Source: Aureobasidium sp. EXF-3400
Taxonomy: Eukaryota > Ascomycota > Dothideomycetes > Dothideales > Saccotheciaceae
DNA: 64,000 nucleotides
Assembly (NCBI GenBank): GCA_024195585.1
Contig: SWBL01000252.1
Span: 16,200 to 80,199 of the forward strand
Direction: 5' to 3'
The notes beneath the pieces were generated by a model. It worked only from the letters and a program-made list of their open reading frames with translations, was not told the origin of the DNA and ran no database searches. This document shows, piece after piece, positions 12,110 through 23,056 of the stretch. Numbering within the stretch: the stretch's first letter is position 1; each line of letters opens with the position of its first letter. The translations under genes and the position numbers were made by a program.

Positions 12110-12971
12110 ATGCATTCGTCGCTCGTGCGGATACAGAATGTCTTCGGCTTCTTCACAACCGTCGCCTTCACTCTGGGTCTGGCCATCGCGCTGAGCGTTG
12201 TCGTTTCCCACCAGAACCCGACGGCAGAGCTCGAGCTGCGCAACGTCCAAGTGTAAGCATTTATACCTTCTGCACTCGTTGTAGCATTGTCTGACAAGCA
12301 TGCAGAGTCAAGGGTCGCCCTCACTACTACAGTACCAAGAAGGAGGAATATGCGCACATCAAGTTCGACCTCGAGACTGGTTCGTTGACCTGTTGTCCAT
12401 GACCCGCAACGCGACACCCTCTGACCGTCCCCTAGATCTCAGATCCCTCTTCTCCTGGAACACCAAGCAAGTCTTTGTCTACGTGACTGCGACCTTCCCT
12501 TCCAAGTCTCCTCTCTCACCTCCCTCGGAGGCCATCATCTGGGACGCCATCATTCCCGCTCCTTCAGAGCCCTGGCACGAGAACACATACATCCACCCCC
12601 AAAAGAATCGCAAGCAGCCATCCCGCCGCCAAAACACCGCCGCAGCAAACTACAAGGCCTACCCCGAAGGTACCAGCCCTGGTATCCTGAAGCTGTCCAA
12701 CCAGAAGCCCAAGTACCAGATCACCACTCCCTGGTCTAAGATCGGCGGAGCTGAGAACTGTACTCTGCAGTTCAAGTATAATGTGCAGCCTTGGGTCGGT
12801 GCGCTGTATTGGAGCTCACCTAGACCATTCGGCATGTGGGAGGGCCTCCAGGGGGCTATGAGCGATGTTTTCGATATGCCATTTGTCAAGAACTCTGCAC
12901 AGGCTTCCAAGAGCAAGGAGGACCTCAAGACCGAGACAGGTGGTGAGAGAAACAGAGGAAGTCCTGCTTAA
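12110..12971 (+). CDS. SPC3: Signal peptidase complex subunit 3
   Basis: Three exons (12110-12252, 12306-12379, 12436-12971) encode 250 aa; introns are 53 and 56 nt. SPC3 is an ER membrane subunit of the signal peptidase complex that cleaves signal peptides from secretory proteins. The N-terminus has a short cytosolic start (MHSSLVRIQNVFGFF), then one transmembrane segment, then a lumenal domain with RPHYYSTKKEEYAHIKFDLE and LFSWNTKQVFVYVTA, both family hallmarks. A central Gln/Arg/Asn-rich insert (residues ~110-140) is longer than in yeast. An N-glycosylation sequon sits in ENCTLQFKYNVQPWVG. The segments FDLETDLRSLFSW only become continuous after removing intron 2, which supports the model. 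Confidence 0.93.
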
Positions 12972-13144
12972 GCCATCTGTACTCCGTTGCTCGTCACCCT
13001 TTTCCCAAGCTCGTCTGCTTGTTCCTCGTACGACGGCAAAGGGGTGTAAATCAGGCAGAAATCAATATTCAAAGCTATCAAATCGAATGGCAAAACCTCG
13101 CATACCCGCTCTGTTCTATCAACTTTTGCAAATTTCCGTCAGTC

Positions 13145-13558
13145 TTAATCCTTCTTGCGGCCAATTTTAGGGAGACACAACCATAGCACCAGTTGCATAG
13201 CAAACAAAGCAAGGATGATTGGTTGCAATACTTGGACGCCTATAGCTTGCGCCAACGCGCCTATGTTTGATCATGGTTAGCCTTCTGTCCTGTGCTGTCT
13301 TGCGTTCAAATCATGGGTTTGTAGATTACCAATTGCAAATGGAAGGATAGCTCCTCCTGAACCACCAAAGGCAGCTGCGAAGCCAACAGCAGTTACGTGT
13401 AGATGCTTTGGCAGGAATTTCGTTGGTGCTACAACGATAGCTGAAAACATGGGACCTAAGAAGAAGCCTTGGAAGCTGACTGCAACAGCTGAGACGTAGA
13501 ATGATGGTACTAGCCAGAAGAAGAGCTCTAGATCCTTTCGGCTCGTCGCGCCGTAATC
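13145..13558 (-). pseudogene. C-terminal remnant of an MFS transporter
   Basis: Two exon-like blocks (13558-13330 and 13260-13145, with a 69 nt GT-AG intron) encode about 114 residues that match the end of fungal major-facilitator transporters. Segments include FWLVPSFYVSAVAVSFQGFF, LPKHLHVTAVGFAAAFGGSG and GVQVLQPIILALFAMQLVLW, followed by a stop after KIGRKKD. That is roughly the last three or four transmembrane helices of a normal 12-14 helix protein. Upstream (above about 13620) an in-frame TAA appears and no further transporter sequence can be found, and there is no suitable start codon. The splice signals and frame inside the fragment are intact, so truncation may be fairly recent. It lies about 0.35 kb from a tRNA-like gene. 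The substrate cannot be inferred. Confidence 0.7.
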
Positions 13559-13901
13559 CTGTTTACATTCATCATCTTTTGAGTCTCTTCGGTTCGCTTA
13601 GCATCACTGGTTGTCTTGCGATAATACTGTCTGTGTTCAGCAGCATGTGGTGTAGGTAAACAGCTGCTTCATCATGACCTCGTGAGTAACGACATATCAA
13701 TCACCGTTGGGCATGACTGGGCTTGAGTAAATCTTCGAAAACTCGAGATAGGTGCTTCCAAGGCAGTTGTACACTCGAACACACTCATAGGATGCTCTTT
13801 CACATGTCAAACGTCACAACTTTCCCTCGAACGGTCTTTCCTGATGAGTCCAGGCATGTGCAAGTTACATAACCATCCAAAATCCTAGCATCTTCAACGT
13901 A

Positions 13902-14033
13902 GCAGCGATGGTCTAGTGGTCAAGACGCTACACAAATGTGTCTTGCAAACACAAGCATGAAGGTAGACAAGCAAGGCCACGCGCTGCTGTCGCTGGAGCT
14001 GTAGAGTCGTGAGTTCGAATCTCACTCGCTGCG
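13902..14033 (+). tRNA. tRNA-like gene with a long internal insert (anticodon uncertain)
   Basis: The ends GCAGCGA (13902-13908) and TCGCTGC (14026-14032) pair as a perfect 7 bp acceptor stem. GTCT/AGAC form a D stem around AGTGGTCA, and GTGAG-TTCGAAT-CTCAC forms a perfect T arm with a B-box. A run of six T (14040-14045) just downstream fits a Pol III terminator. CTACA (13927-13931) pairs with TGTAG at the expected anticodon-stem spacing, which implies an intron of about 59 nt. The resulting loop lacks the usual U33, however. A second hairpin inside, TGTGT-CTTGCAA-ACACA (13937-13953), has an ideal anticodon loop reading TGC. Identity is therefore not assigned, and a pseudo-tRNA is possible. 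Confidence 0.6.
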
Positions 14034-14740
14034 TCAATCTTTTTTGTTGCCACAACAGAACCACACAGTATCGATAATCTTCGGTTCATCGTCAACTCTT
14101 CTTCAACACTCAGCCAAACAAGCCAAGCGATCAATGAAAAGCTCCGAGCCAATTGTTTTCTTTCCAAAGATTCCCTTCTCGACCCGTGGGACTTTTAAGA
14201 AAAGGAGCAGTCAAATGTTTAGTTTTCAACTAGCAAAAATCCGGCCTCAGAGTAATTCTTCACCGACACGGATATTGCCCTTGCACTGGGATGAGAAGAA
14301 AGAGACTAGGATTGAGCAAGGAGGGACGAGGCTTTTATACCTTTGGGAAGGCTTGAGTCATGAGGTTTAGGCAGCAGAGGTGGTTGCCTGACTGGCTGAG
14401 GCAGCAGCGGACGGTGTAACTGAAGGAAGTAGCCATTGTGAACAGCAACTTCACTCCAAGAGGGCTCACTTTCTTTTTCACCATGTCCCAGTGACCAAGA
14501 GAGTAGTACATGGTGTCTTGATCGAGCTGGTGTTTTCAACTTCTTCACCGTTGCTTTCGAGCCATTCTCGTCTTTCTCATGTCTGTTGTAGTGCTTTCTT
14601 CTTATGACGCCCGAGCAGCATCCTCATATTTCGCTTCATCATCAGTTACCTCCTGACCGGATAGTTCTTTCGCGTTTTCCACCATCATTTCTCTAAAATG
14701 CTTACCTGAGAGAGGTTCAGGGAGCTAAAGTTTGATAGAT
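14034..14740. other. Intergenic between tRNA-like gene and DUF3632 gene
   Basis: It begins with the Pol III-type T run. The remainder has only short ORFs on either strand without recognisable domains. Confidence 0.4.
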
Positions 14741-15700
14741 TCACATTATTCTCGATACTTGTAATGCTATGTCAGCCATCTCAGAATAGAATCGTGGATC
14801 TTCTCTCAACGCTTCGAGTCTCGGCTTCCAGAATGCCCACCTCCGTCCATCTACCTGATCTGTCCCGACATGACTCTGCCAAAGCCGACCAGTCATCACT
14901 GTCCAAAGCTCTCCCTCATACCCAGCATCCAAAGCTTCCCAAACAGCATCTCCTGCCAACAAGATCCATCGACAAGCTGCCGATACATGCATTTCCATAT
15001 TCTTGCCCAGTCTCATCTTCCGAGGATGTTCAAGAGCAGACGACAAAGCCCAAAAGGCATACTGGACACAAATTCCAAACAGAGCTGGAAACGCGTTGCC
15101 GTGGTCGCGGACCAGAATAGCGAGAAAATTGTTTATGTTCGTCCATTTACGCTCTGCAACTGCAGAGGATTCGCCCTGGCTGAGATATGCTTCTGGCCCT
15201 TGCATACTCTCGGTGAGGTTCAAGAAGAAATATGGAAGGTCTTGCCAGAGGCGCTCGTTTACTCACGAGCAGCGGAGGAGTATTGCTTCGCCTGGCTGAA
15301 CCGTGGTGTTGTCTGGAGATCCAAGGACGATAGCTTCTTGGTGAGTGTTGATGGCATCTGGGAGGCTAGCTAAACAAGCCAGGAGATCTGATAAGGTAGA
15401 AAGTGTCTCTATACTTGAAAAATGCTTGACAGCTTGAAAGAAGCATCCCCACATGTTGTTGTAGGGAGTCATGATATCTACCGTCGACAGTATGGCACTC
15501 GCTAGGCGTTCAGCTGCCTCTTGGGCCTGACATCTTGACTCTAAGAGACCTTGGAATATTCGAACGATGTGCGCTTGGGGAGATCGAGGATCTATCGTTG
15601 GCTGCGAAGGTGCACTGTCGAATCTGCTGTCTGATGCTGGATACAGTCGACCTAGCCATTCGTGCTGCTGTCTGATATATTCCTCTAATTCTTCTATCAT
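14741..15700 (-). pseudogene. DUF3632-like gene interrupted by an in-frame TGA
   Basis: Two blocks in the same frame resemble fungal DUF3632 proteins, whose function is unknown. The first (15700-15266) starts MIEELEEYIRQQHEWLGRLY and contains NNMWGCFFQAVKHFSS. A TGA at 15265-15263 follows, then the frame stays open through ERLWQDLPYFFLNLTES, FWALSSALEHPRK, DAVWEALDAGYEGELWTVM and RRWAFWKPRLEAL to a stop at 14741. The LW-DLP segment directly after the TGA looks family-conserved, so the stop falls in coding sequence. It could be a disabling mutation. It could also be removed by an intron: the nearest donor-like GTGAGT is at 15266, but its best in-phase acceptor would delete the conserved segment. 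A 48 nt intron with a weak GTTCAG donor and an acceptor before CGCCTCTGG would keep it. The N-terminus is uncertain and may need another exon. Confidence 0.55.
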
Positions 15701-16447
15701 CCTGTGCACTGGCTTCGAAAACAGATTGAAGGAAATGTGCAATTGAGATGGATAACAACCTTGGATCCTTCTAGGCAGCAGTGGCTTACGTCATTAAGAT
15801 TCCGAGTCTTGGTGTAGAGACAGGAGGGGATCATCATGAGGATCAGACAAATCACACCTGGCATAGCTGCTACAAGACATCGATCTGCTGAGTGAGTGCG
15901 GAAGTAAAGACAGTGAGACTAAGTCAAACAAGTATTGATTCAGATAAATCCAAGACATGAATTCCGACTAGCAAGAAAGCTGACACAAAGAATACTCAGA
16001 GAGAGGATGGCTGTGGAAAGTGGCAGTCAAGCAAGCCAAGGCTAGATCGACTGCCATCATCATATCAAAGAACATGAGGCACCAGGGAAGATATTTAATG
16101 ATAGAAAGATTCTTTTATACAATACTGCAGGAACCTGCCCGCAATGATAGTAGTCTTTGATATTGGGAGCGCGCGATCGTGTGATCATAAACTTGGGCCT
16201 GATAAAACTGCAGCATTTGTATATCGAACAAACAAACGAAGAAAAAGTGCTGGTGAATAAAAGATGCGGTGTAGAAGCAAAGAAGCCAACGAAAAGGGAT
16301 ATAACTTGATCGCAAACTCTCCATGAGTATAAAACACAGAACCGGTAGAGGGGGTCATCAGAAAAGGTATAAAAAGGAGTTTTTGCTACATCCAGGAAAA
16401 AACAACAGGCCCTGCCAGTACCCAATATTGGTAAACAACATAGATGC
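15701..16447. other. Intergenic between DUF3632-like and DUF1996 genes
   Basis: It holds the 5' side of the DUF3632-like gene, where an unrecognised first exon may hide, and the 3' flank of the DUF1996 gene. No RNA gene or repeat is seen. Confidence 0.4.
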
Positions 16448-18016
16448 TTAGCGGCGGGGGTGGCCGCGGACACGGCGGTGCTCCTTGCCAATGTGGCGAC
16501 GGGCATGGGCGTTGGCGGTCTCCACGGCAGTGGCGGTGACAGTAACATCAACCTCCTCGATCATCATCTCCATGACCTGGTTGCCTGAGGTGTAGTAAGA
16601 GGTGGCGACGATGTTGCCATTAGCATCAGTCTCGGCGTTAGCGAGCGAGGCAGGAGCAGTGACAGTCGAGGCGGACTCGGTCTGGATGTATGATGAGGCA
16701 GTGTTGGCGCGGAGGATGCCACCACCGTACTTGTCAGTAACGGAAGAGGTACCAGGAGTGTAGCTCAGAGTGGGGACAACAGCAGAGGAGGAGGCAGCCG
16801 AGGTGACCTGAGAAGAGGCCTTGGTTGAAGTGGCGGCAGCCTGGGTCTCATCACCAGCAAGGACGACAGGGTAGAGACTGGCGTAAGCAGGGCCAGACTG
16901 GATGGGGACAGCGATAGGAAGACCATCACGGGGGCCAAGAGGGTTGTCGTCCTTGATAGCGTCAACAGTGTTGATAGTGCACTGCTGCTCCTGGGCCTCG
17001 GTCTGGATGTCGAAGAGAGGGCAGTCCTGGATCTGACCAGAGGCGTTGGTGCAAGTGTCAACGGCAGACTGAAGGAAGTCACTGCTGTCCCAACCCATCT
17101 GGAAGTCACCGTGGTATCCGTAACCAGTAGGATCACCCATAGAGAGGACGAACTGTCCGTCAACACCCTTGAAGGCGTAGGTGTTGAAGATGGTCTCGAA
17201 GAAGAGAGAGGGGAGCTTGGTGCCGAAGCCCTCAGGGCAGGAACCGCTCATGACCAAGTCGGGGAAGGCGACGTGCGATCTGTGGTCGTCAGAGTCGAGA
17301 TCCTTGCCGTTCCAGCATGAAGGGAACATGAGCTCGAGACGGATGCCGTCAAGGCAGTTGGCGTCAAGGTAATCCTTGTCAGGCAAGAAGTGACGGTAGA
17401 GGGATGCCTCAGGGGTGGCGGCATAGTTCAGGCAGTTGAAACCAAGAGCCTTCTGTGAAAGAGCACTCTGGGTCTTCTGCTCAGCAGTCCAGGAGGACTT
17501 GTCGTTATCAGGGATGGGGTAGGGGAAGCTACGAAGACGCTTGTCACCAGAGATCATCTGGAAGCCCTCGGGGAAGGCAGTGATCTTGCCGTTGGGGTTG
17601 GCAGCGTCATTGTAGAGAAGGTAGTAAGCAAGCATACCACCGACCTGCTCGACCATCTCGGCGGTGCCGTTGGCGTGGAGGAAGTAGAGAGGAGGGGTCC
17701 AGTAGGCAGACTTGTCCTGAGTAACGGCACACGAGGTGCAGTCAGAGTTGACGAGATCCTGAGGGGTGTTGTCAATGCCAAAGTCTGAGAGAAGGTTAGC
17801 AATTGACAGGCCATCACATCATCAGTATCAAAACATACTGCTACCACCGTGAATAACGTGGACGTGGTCAGAGACCTTGCCAGGGTCCATGATGGGGTCG
17901 AGACGGCCGACACCAGAACGACCACGGCAAGGGAGACGCCAGAAAGCATCGGCGCTGCCGGCAAGCGACAGAGCGCTGACTGCCAGAGACAGCGCGGAGG
18001 CCTTGTTGTTCACCAT
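16448..18016 (-). CDS. Secreted DUF1996-domain protein
   Basis: Two exons (18016-17839, 17784-16448; 54 nt intron) encode 504 aa. The first 24 residues are a clear signal peptide ending near SADAFW. The DUF1996 domain follows, with its RLDPIMDPGKVSDHVHVIHG opening, then CTSC, WTPPLYF, LNYAATPEASLYRHFLPDKD, MFPSCWNGKDLDSDDHRSHV and GFGTKLPSLFFETIF. The family is common in secreted fungal proteins, but its biochemical role is unknown. Many Cys and conserved His/Asp suggest a disulphide-stabilised extracellular domain. After about residue 350 there is a Ser/Thr/Ala-rich linker, then a basic C-terminus (RRHIGKEHRRVRGHPRR). No membrane anchor is visible. The splice restores GGSNFGIDNTPQDL and is well supported. 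Confidence 0.9.
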
Positions 18017-19791
18017 ATTGAAGGTGATGTGGTTATCGATTGGATGAAGTAGGGTTGATCAAGCTTGACAAGACTGACTGCTTGGCCGGTCAATTGTCAG
18101 GTGAAGGTGGAAGAGAATACGCAAGCCACGAACGACTCGGATTGTTTTGCTGCTGCGACTAAGGAATGTGGGAAAACGAGTGTGAAGATGGTGCCAAGAT
18201 TTGGGCTGCAGCGGATGCAGGTAGATAATGAATGATTTTTGACCGAAGGGAGGCCAGATGAAAAGAGTGACTGTAGATTGAAGCAGCAACAGAAACAACA
18301 GACGAAAGTGAGGTGACCAAGGCGTGCAGGGGAGACAGAGGGGGATGGGTGTTTAAGGAAATGAAGCTGTTTCTAAAAGGGGCACGGTGCTCCAACACGC
18401 GCCGCCACAATTTAGAGCGTTTCATCTTGCTGTACCCCCGATGCGCTCTGCGGCATCTGCGTCCAGAACCGTGTTATTGCGCCTTGCCTTGAGTCGGGTC
18501 CTATCGATTGCGCGCTGTTCTGATTGTCATGATGCCTCACTTCAACACTGTCACTTGCCGTGGCCGTCCATCCGCCTGTCGGGAACGCAGATTGTGCTCT
18601 GCAACATGCTTCGATATCACGCACATCAAGTGCTCCTTGAGCGACTAACATCTCCGCGTCTTCTTGGGATGGATACCGATCTGCATGTCGGAAATGAGCC
18701 TTGTCAAACAGTCAAGCCAGTGGTTGTTGACGCTGCGAGGAAAGAGGTCACAACAGGTCTCAACTTTTTGGTTTCGCGGCAAGCCTCAAAGCTTAGCTTC
18801 ACAACGGCCGGACGGCGGCAGAAGGGGAGCAACAAAGCAGGCAGCCTCACACTCGCACAAAACTGCGTGTCATCCTGCATCCTTTTTCTTGTTGATGTGG
18901 GATGTGATTGCAACGATTGAAACGTCTGCTAAACACAACGATCAACTCCTTCTTCCACAGCAACAGTACCCGTGACAAAGTCTTTTATGATTGCGGCGCC
19001 CCTTACTTTGCTCTCATTCTTTGACAGATGCACCTGACACTGCCGCGCATGAATCGACCATGCTGTGCCATGCATTGAAGCGCAATTTTGCAGTGACGAA
19101 GCCGTGGTTATTATTGCCAATACGTGGCAGCCACTGCGCCTTCAGGCAATTGACATTGCGGCACAGCGCGGCCCGCATCTATCTCTTTATAATTGTACTC
19201 CCATGCGTCGCAGTAACAATCGATATGATTGCGCACCGTTCTTCCAGAATTTCTACCGGTCTGGGACTGCCGCTGCATCCAGATGCAACCCCTTATGCAA
19301 CAGTCGAGCCAAGTCTGGATGTCGGGACCATTGTACGGGGAAATAGGTGGCGATCCCCATACAATCACAGAGGCAATGGCCTGCTCTTGGTCACCCCTCG
19401 AGCAGCTTGCCATTTTTATCCCCTGGATACGTCGATCGTTTCGTGTCAAAGCACTGGAAAAGACCCATCGACAGAAGATCTCTTGGTAAATGCTCTACCA
19501 TGACGTTTTTGTTGTCAAATCGAGGCTTCCCTTCGATGCAATCGATTTCCCATTCTCCCGTCCTGCTTTCAACTGGTAACGGGCGGTTCCCCTGGCGTTC
19601 ACTTGCACTGCCCCTACTAACAAACAACCCCGCTCATGAGTCGGTAGGGGCCTTAATCGCAACAAAAGGTTTCACAGTGACATGGCATCGGCACTTCAGT
19701 ATAGGGACGCATACGATTCAAGCCACAGGGTTTGACGTTTTGTAACATGTATTGCGAACTGCGTCGAACCAACATTAGCTTTCCTCCTCCC
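18017..19791. other. Gene-free region between DUF1996 and P450 genes
   Basis: This 1.8 kb includes the DUF1996 promoter (pyrimidine-rich on its strand around 18150-18350) and the 3' flank of the P450. ORFs on both strands are overlapping and low in coding character. I see no transposon ends, tandem repeats or RNA gene. Confidence 0.4.
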
Positions 19792-21609
19792 TCATTCTCG
19801 GACGCTGTACTTGACGTAAATCTTCTGTTTTGGCTTGACTGCCGAGTGACTGTTCAAGTCGCTCGGGGGCTGTTCTGTAATCTGCCTGCCATGTTCGTCC
19901 ACCAGCTTATCAAAGTCAAAATAAGCGAGGAAGAAGGCGAGAATGATGTTTTGCTCAAGTTTGGCAAAACGCATGCCGAGGCACAAATGTCTGCCTGCGC
20001 CCCATCCGAGATATGCAAATTTTGTCTTTTGGTCCTCTGCTCTGTCTGGTAGGTAGCGTGACGGATCCCATTTCTCAGGATTGGCATAAATCTCAGGGTT
20101 GAGATGTACATCGCCAATTGCGTATGCTCCAAAAGCTCCTGCTGGGATCTCGGCACCTTCTGATACCTTGACGGAGCTCTTTGACTGGTTCTGACGGAAC
20201 ATGGAACCAACCAGATTCAAACGGATGCTGTCTCGTAAGCAGAGGTCGATCGAGGGCAACTCATTCTCCCACGCCTCGAGGGGCGCAGATGCTAGTCTTT
20301 CTGGGATCGACTTTGAGGTGTCCCCATCGTACTTCTCGGCCAGTGCCTTGACTTCCTCCCAGACTTTTCCACGCCAGTAAGGGTCGTTCGCAAGGTAGAT
20401 GATGACCCAAGCAGCATTGATGCCAGAGTTCAGCTGGCCTGCGTATAAAGCGCCTGACACGGAGTTATTGTTAGCATAAGCTCGCAGACTGAAATGGTGA
20501 GAAACCCGAGGCTTTGTCGGATGAGCACCTATCTCCGCCGGCCGTCCAAGACGATGTTTCACTGAGCAATACTTCGTATGGACTTCCTAGCCTGGCAGGA
20601 GACAAGGCACCAGCACCAGCCGTAGTCTCTTCGACTTCCAATTCGACTCACCAAGAATAAATGTCAAGATCTCCTTAACGTCGTCGCCCTTGTCAATCAT
20701 AAACTGCAGAGGGTCATCTTCTCTGCGACCGGTTTTGGCTCGATCCTCGATGATTTTCCTGAAGATCATGTATAGTTTGCCTCCATACCAGAGACGTCTG
20801 AGTTTTCCAGGAAAGGGGAACCAGGGGAGAATAATAAGCTTTGGCGAAGATGAAGCCTCTATTTGTTCAAACATGTCCAGTGTCTTGTCCAAGAGAGCGC
20901 GATCATCAGCGATCTCGTTGCACGCGACCGTTCGCATGGTAAGTTGGTACACGATACCATAGATACTCTTGAAAGGATCGGTCATGCCTTTGGGGTCTTT
21001 AACGAGGTCTTCCAATTGTGATCGTGTGTCTGAGATCAGAGCGTCCAGGCCTATGCTATTGTGAGCTCGTGTACGAGGTCATTTGGAGGTTCTCGATCTC
21101 ACTTTTTACAAAGTTCTCCTTCTTCAACATTGCAGTGATACGTTTGAAAAAGTGTTGGTCATTAATATCTTCTTGGTCGGAATCAACGGCCTTAGGCACT
21201 GTTGGAGCGCCGGCAAACAAAGCAGCATATCTGATCAGATCTCAGCAACCATGAACAATTCGAGCAGTCTTTCTGCCACATACCCTGAAGTGGCATCCAG
21301 GTGTCTGCTGTCCATGAAAGCCCGTCTAGCTTCATCTCCAGATACCCCTACAACCACACGATTGCCGACATGAAACGAGAAGTTGCCATTCGATGAAGTT
21401 TTCGCTGCTTCCCTAAAGAAATCCCATCGTCTCGTCCAGAAGCTTATAGGTCCAATTAGAGGCCAGTCGCTTTTGGTCAATGGCGGTGCACCTTCAGGAA
21501 GAGCTCGGTTGAGATAGAGGTAGGCGGCGAAGACGCCGAGCGCAAGCGAGACCACAGTCAGCCATGTCTGCGAGGTACCGAGACCCTGCAGCACTTCCGC
21601 CAATGCCAT
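19792..21609 (-). CDS. Cytochrome P450 monooxygenase
   Basis: Four exons (21609-21284, 21230-21103, 21050-20652, 20453-19792) encode 504 aa, a normal microsomal P450 length. An N-terminal membrane anchor (TWLTVVSLALGVFAAYLYL) precedes a Pro-rich hinge (LPEGAPPLTKSDWPLIGP). The heme loop is YLGWGAGRHLCLG. The I-helix reads ALYAGQLNSGINAAW, so the usual acid-Thr pair is replaced by Asn-Ser. The K-helix reads CLRDSIRLN, giving Asp instead of Glu in ExxR. Introns 1 and 2 are 53 and 52 nt; intron 3 is 198 nt, long for this window, but its ends restore ILGALYAGQLNSG exactly. Without splicing, exon 1 runs into a stop, which explains why the frame looks broken. Neighbours do not form an obvious biosynthetic cluster, so the substrate is unknown. 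Confidence 0.9.
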
Positions 21610-23056
21610 GATGTCGTCCTTCCGGAGGCGGAAAATGAGAAAGTATCAAGAGTCGAGGCGAGAAGGGCCCTCCCAAGACATATATAGGGAGCGGCCCCGC
21701 TGACACGCGCCATTGAGAATCACGCTATTATACGACCTACAGTTTAGTGATGTTGGAGCGTCATGGAGTCGTGGTCATCGTTCTCCAATCAGATGGTTGG
21801 GAAGCACAAGCGAGCTGCAGGTCAAACGCTAACCAAAACTACGGTTTAGGTACCCCTTCGCGTGTAGCTCTATGTAACTCTACGATGCCTTGATTTCTCT
21901 AGGATCTGAGTAAAAAGCCCGGAAGAGTATACCCAGGAGTACTTTTTGACACAGTCCTACAAACCTACACCAACATTCAGTGTTGTTGTGTAAAGTTGAA
22001 GTGCTGCTCGCGTTTGTGAGGACGTACTCGGAGTAGAAAGTTGGCTAGCGCTTGCCGGTCCTAACGCATGCCGCGCAGATCTCTTCTGATCCTTCGAAAG
22101 TCTAATTGCTGAGCAACACAACTATTTACGATATACGCCATGTGTAAGAGCCTGACTGGACTTTCAGCAGTATCTTGGCTCTTGGTATCTCTTGTTCTTG
22201 CATCTCATAACTAAAATGGTTATACGAGATTGGCTGACGATGATCAAATTTGCTGCGATATCCAGATTGTGGGGTCACAGATGTAGCATTCTCTCGGCTC
22301 TCACTTCCACTCTGGTCCAAGGGGCTGTATGTTGTACAATAGCTCTCAAGTCTATGGCATTGTGGCTTTCGGCTATACATAACACAAATAGTGTGTGTCT
22401 CTCATTGCTCTCGGTACTCTATTTGTTGCTGATGTACACGAAGGTACAGTGACTAAAGCAAGCTCTTCATGGTATTCTCTCCTCCGAAAACCACGATGAA
22501 GGATTTTTGGCACACGCCATCCCACAACCAATTTTAATCTCAAAACATGATAAACTGAGTAGCTAGATATTCTCTGATAGGTAACATCACTGATATACAT
22601 TCGTTATCACGCGCTCGCGGTCCTAATTCAAGTTTCGTTGGTAGCCGAGGGTGCGACCCTGTTTTGGCGCTGTGTGGATCTGGTGGAGCACCATAACGTC
22701 GAGATAACAGTAGTTCGATGCAGCCAACTCAACAGATTGTCAAAGCTGCCGAAAAACATTGTCATTAAAAAACCCGAAATGGAACTTCTTGCGAGAGCCG
22801 TTACCTTGAGTTAAGCGAATCTCAGTAACGACAGCACGCGAGCAGGTCACGTATTACTTCGCGTCGAGAGCACATGTCAAGAGAGCGCGACAAGAAATGT
22901 GTGCAGTGATAGGGTTGTTCATTGCTTAGTATAAATACAAAGACTCGTGCGAGTAGGTTCATAGGGTTCATTGCGAACTTTTATATTTTTCCGTGAACGT
23001 CATCAATATCATGCCTGGTCTTTTTCCTTCGTAGCAGGGTGCATGTGTCCTGATTC
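21610..23056. other. Gene-free region upstream of the P450
   Basis: This 1.4 kb contains the P450 promoter and the 3' flank of a small mitochondrial-protein gene. It is somewhat AT-richer than its neighbours. No ORF with recognisable content, tRNA or repeat array is seen. Confidence 0.4.

Noticed and set aside
21051..21283. Frameshift or premature stop in the P450 after exon 1
   Set aside because: Two ordinary introns (53 and 52 nt) with good donors restore the frame and the family sequence SGYAALFAGAPTV.
13145..21609. A secondary-metabolite cluster built on the P450, MFS remnant and DUF1996 gene
   Set aside because: No backbone enzyme (PKS, NRPS, terpene cyclase), no pathway regulator, and the transporter is a fragment.
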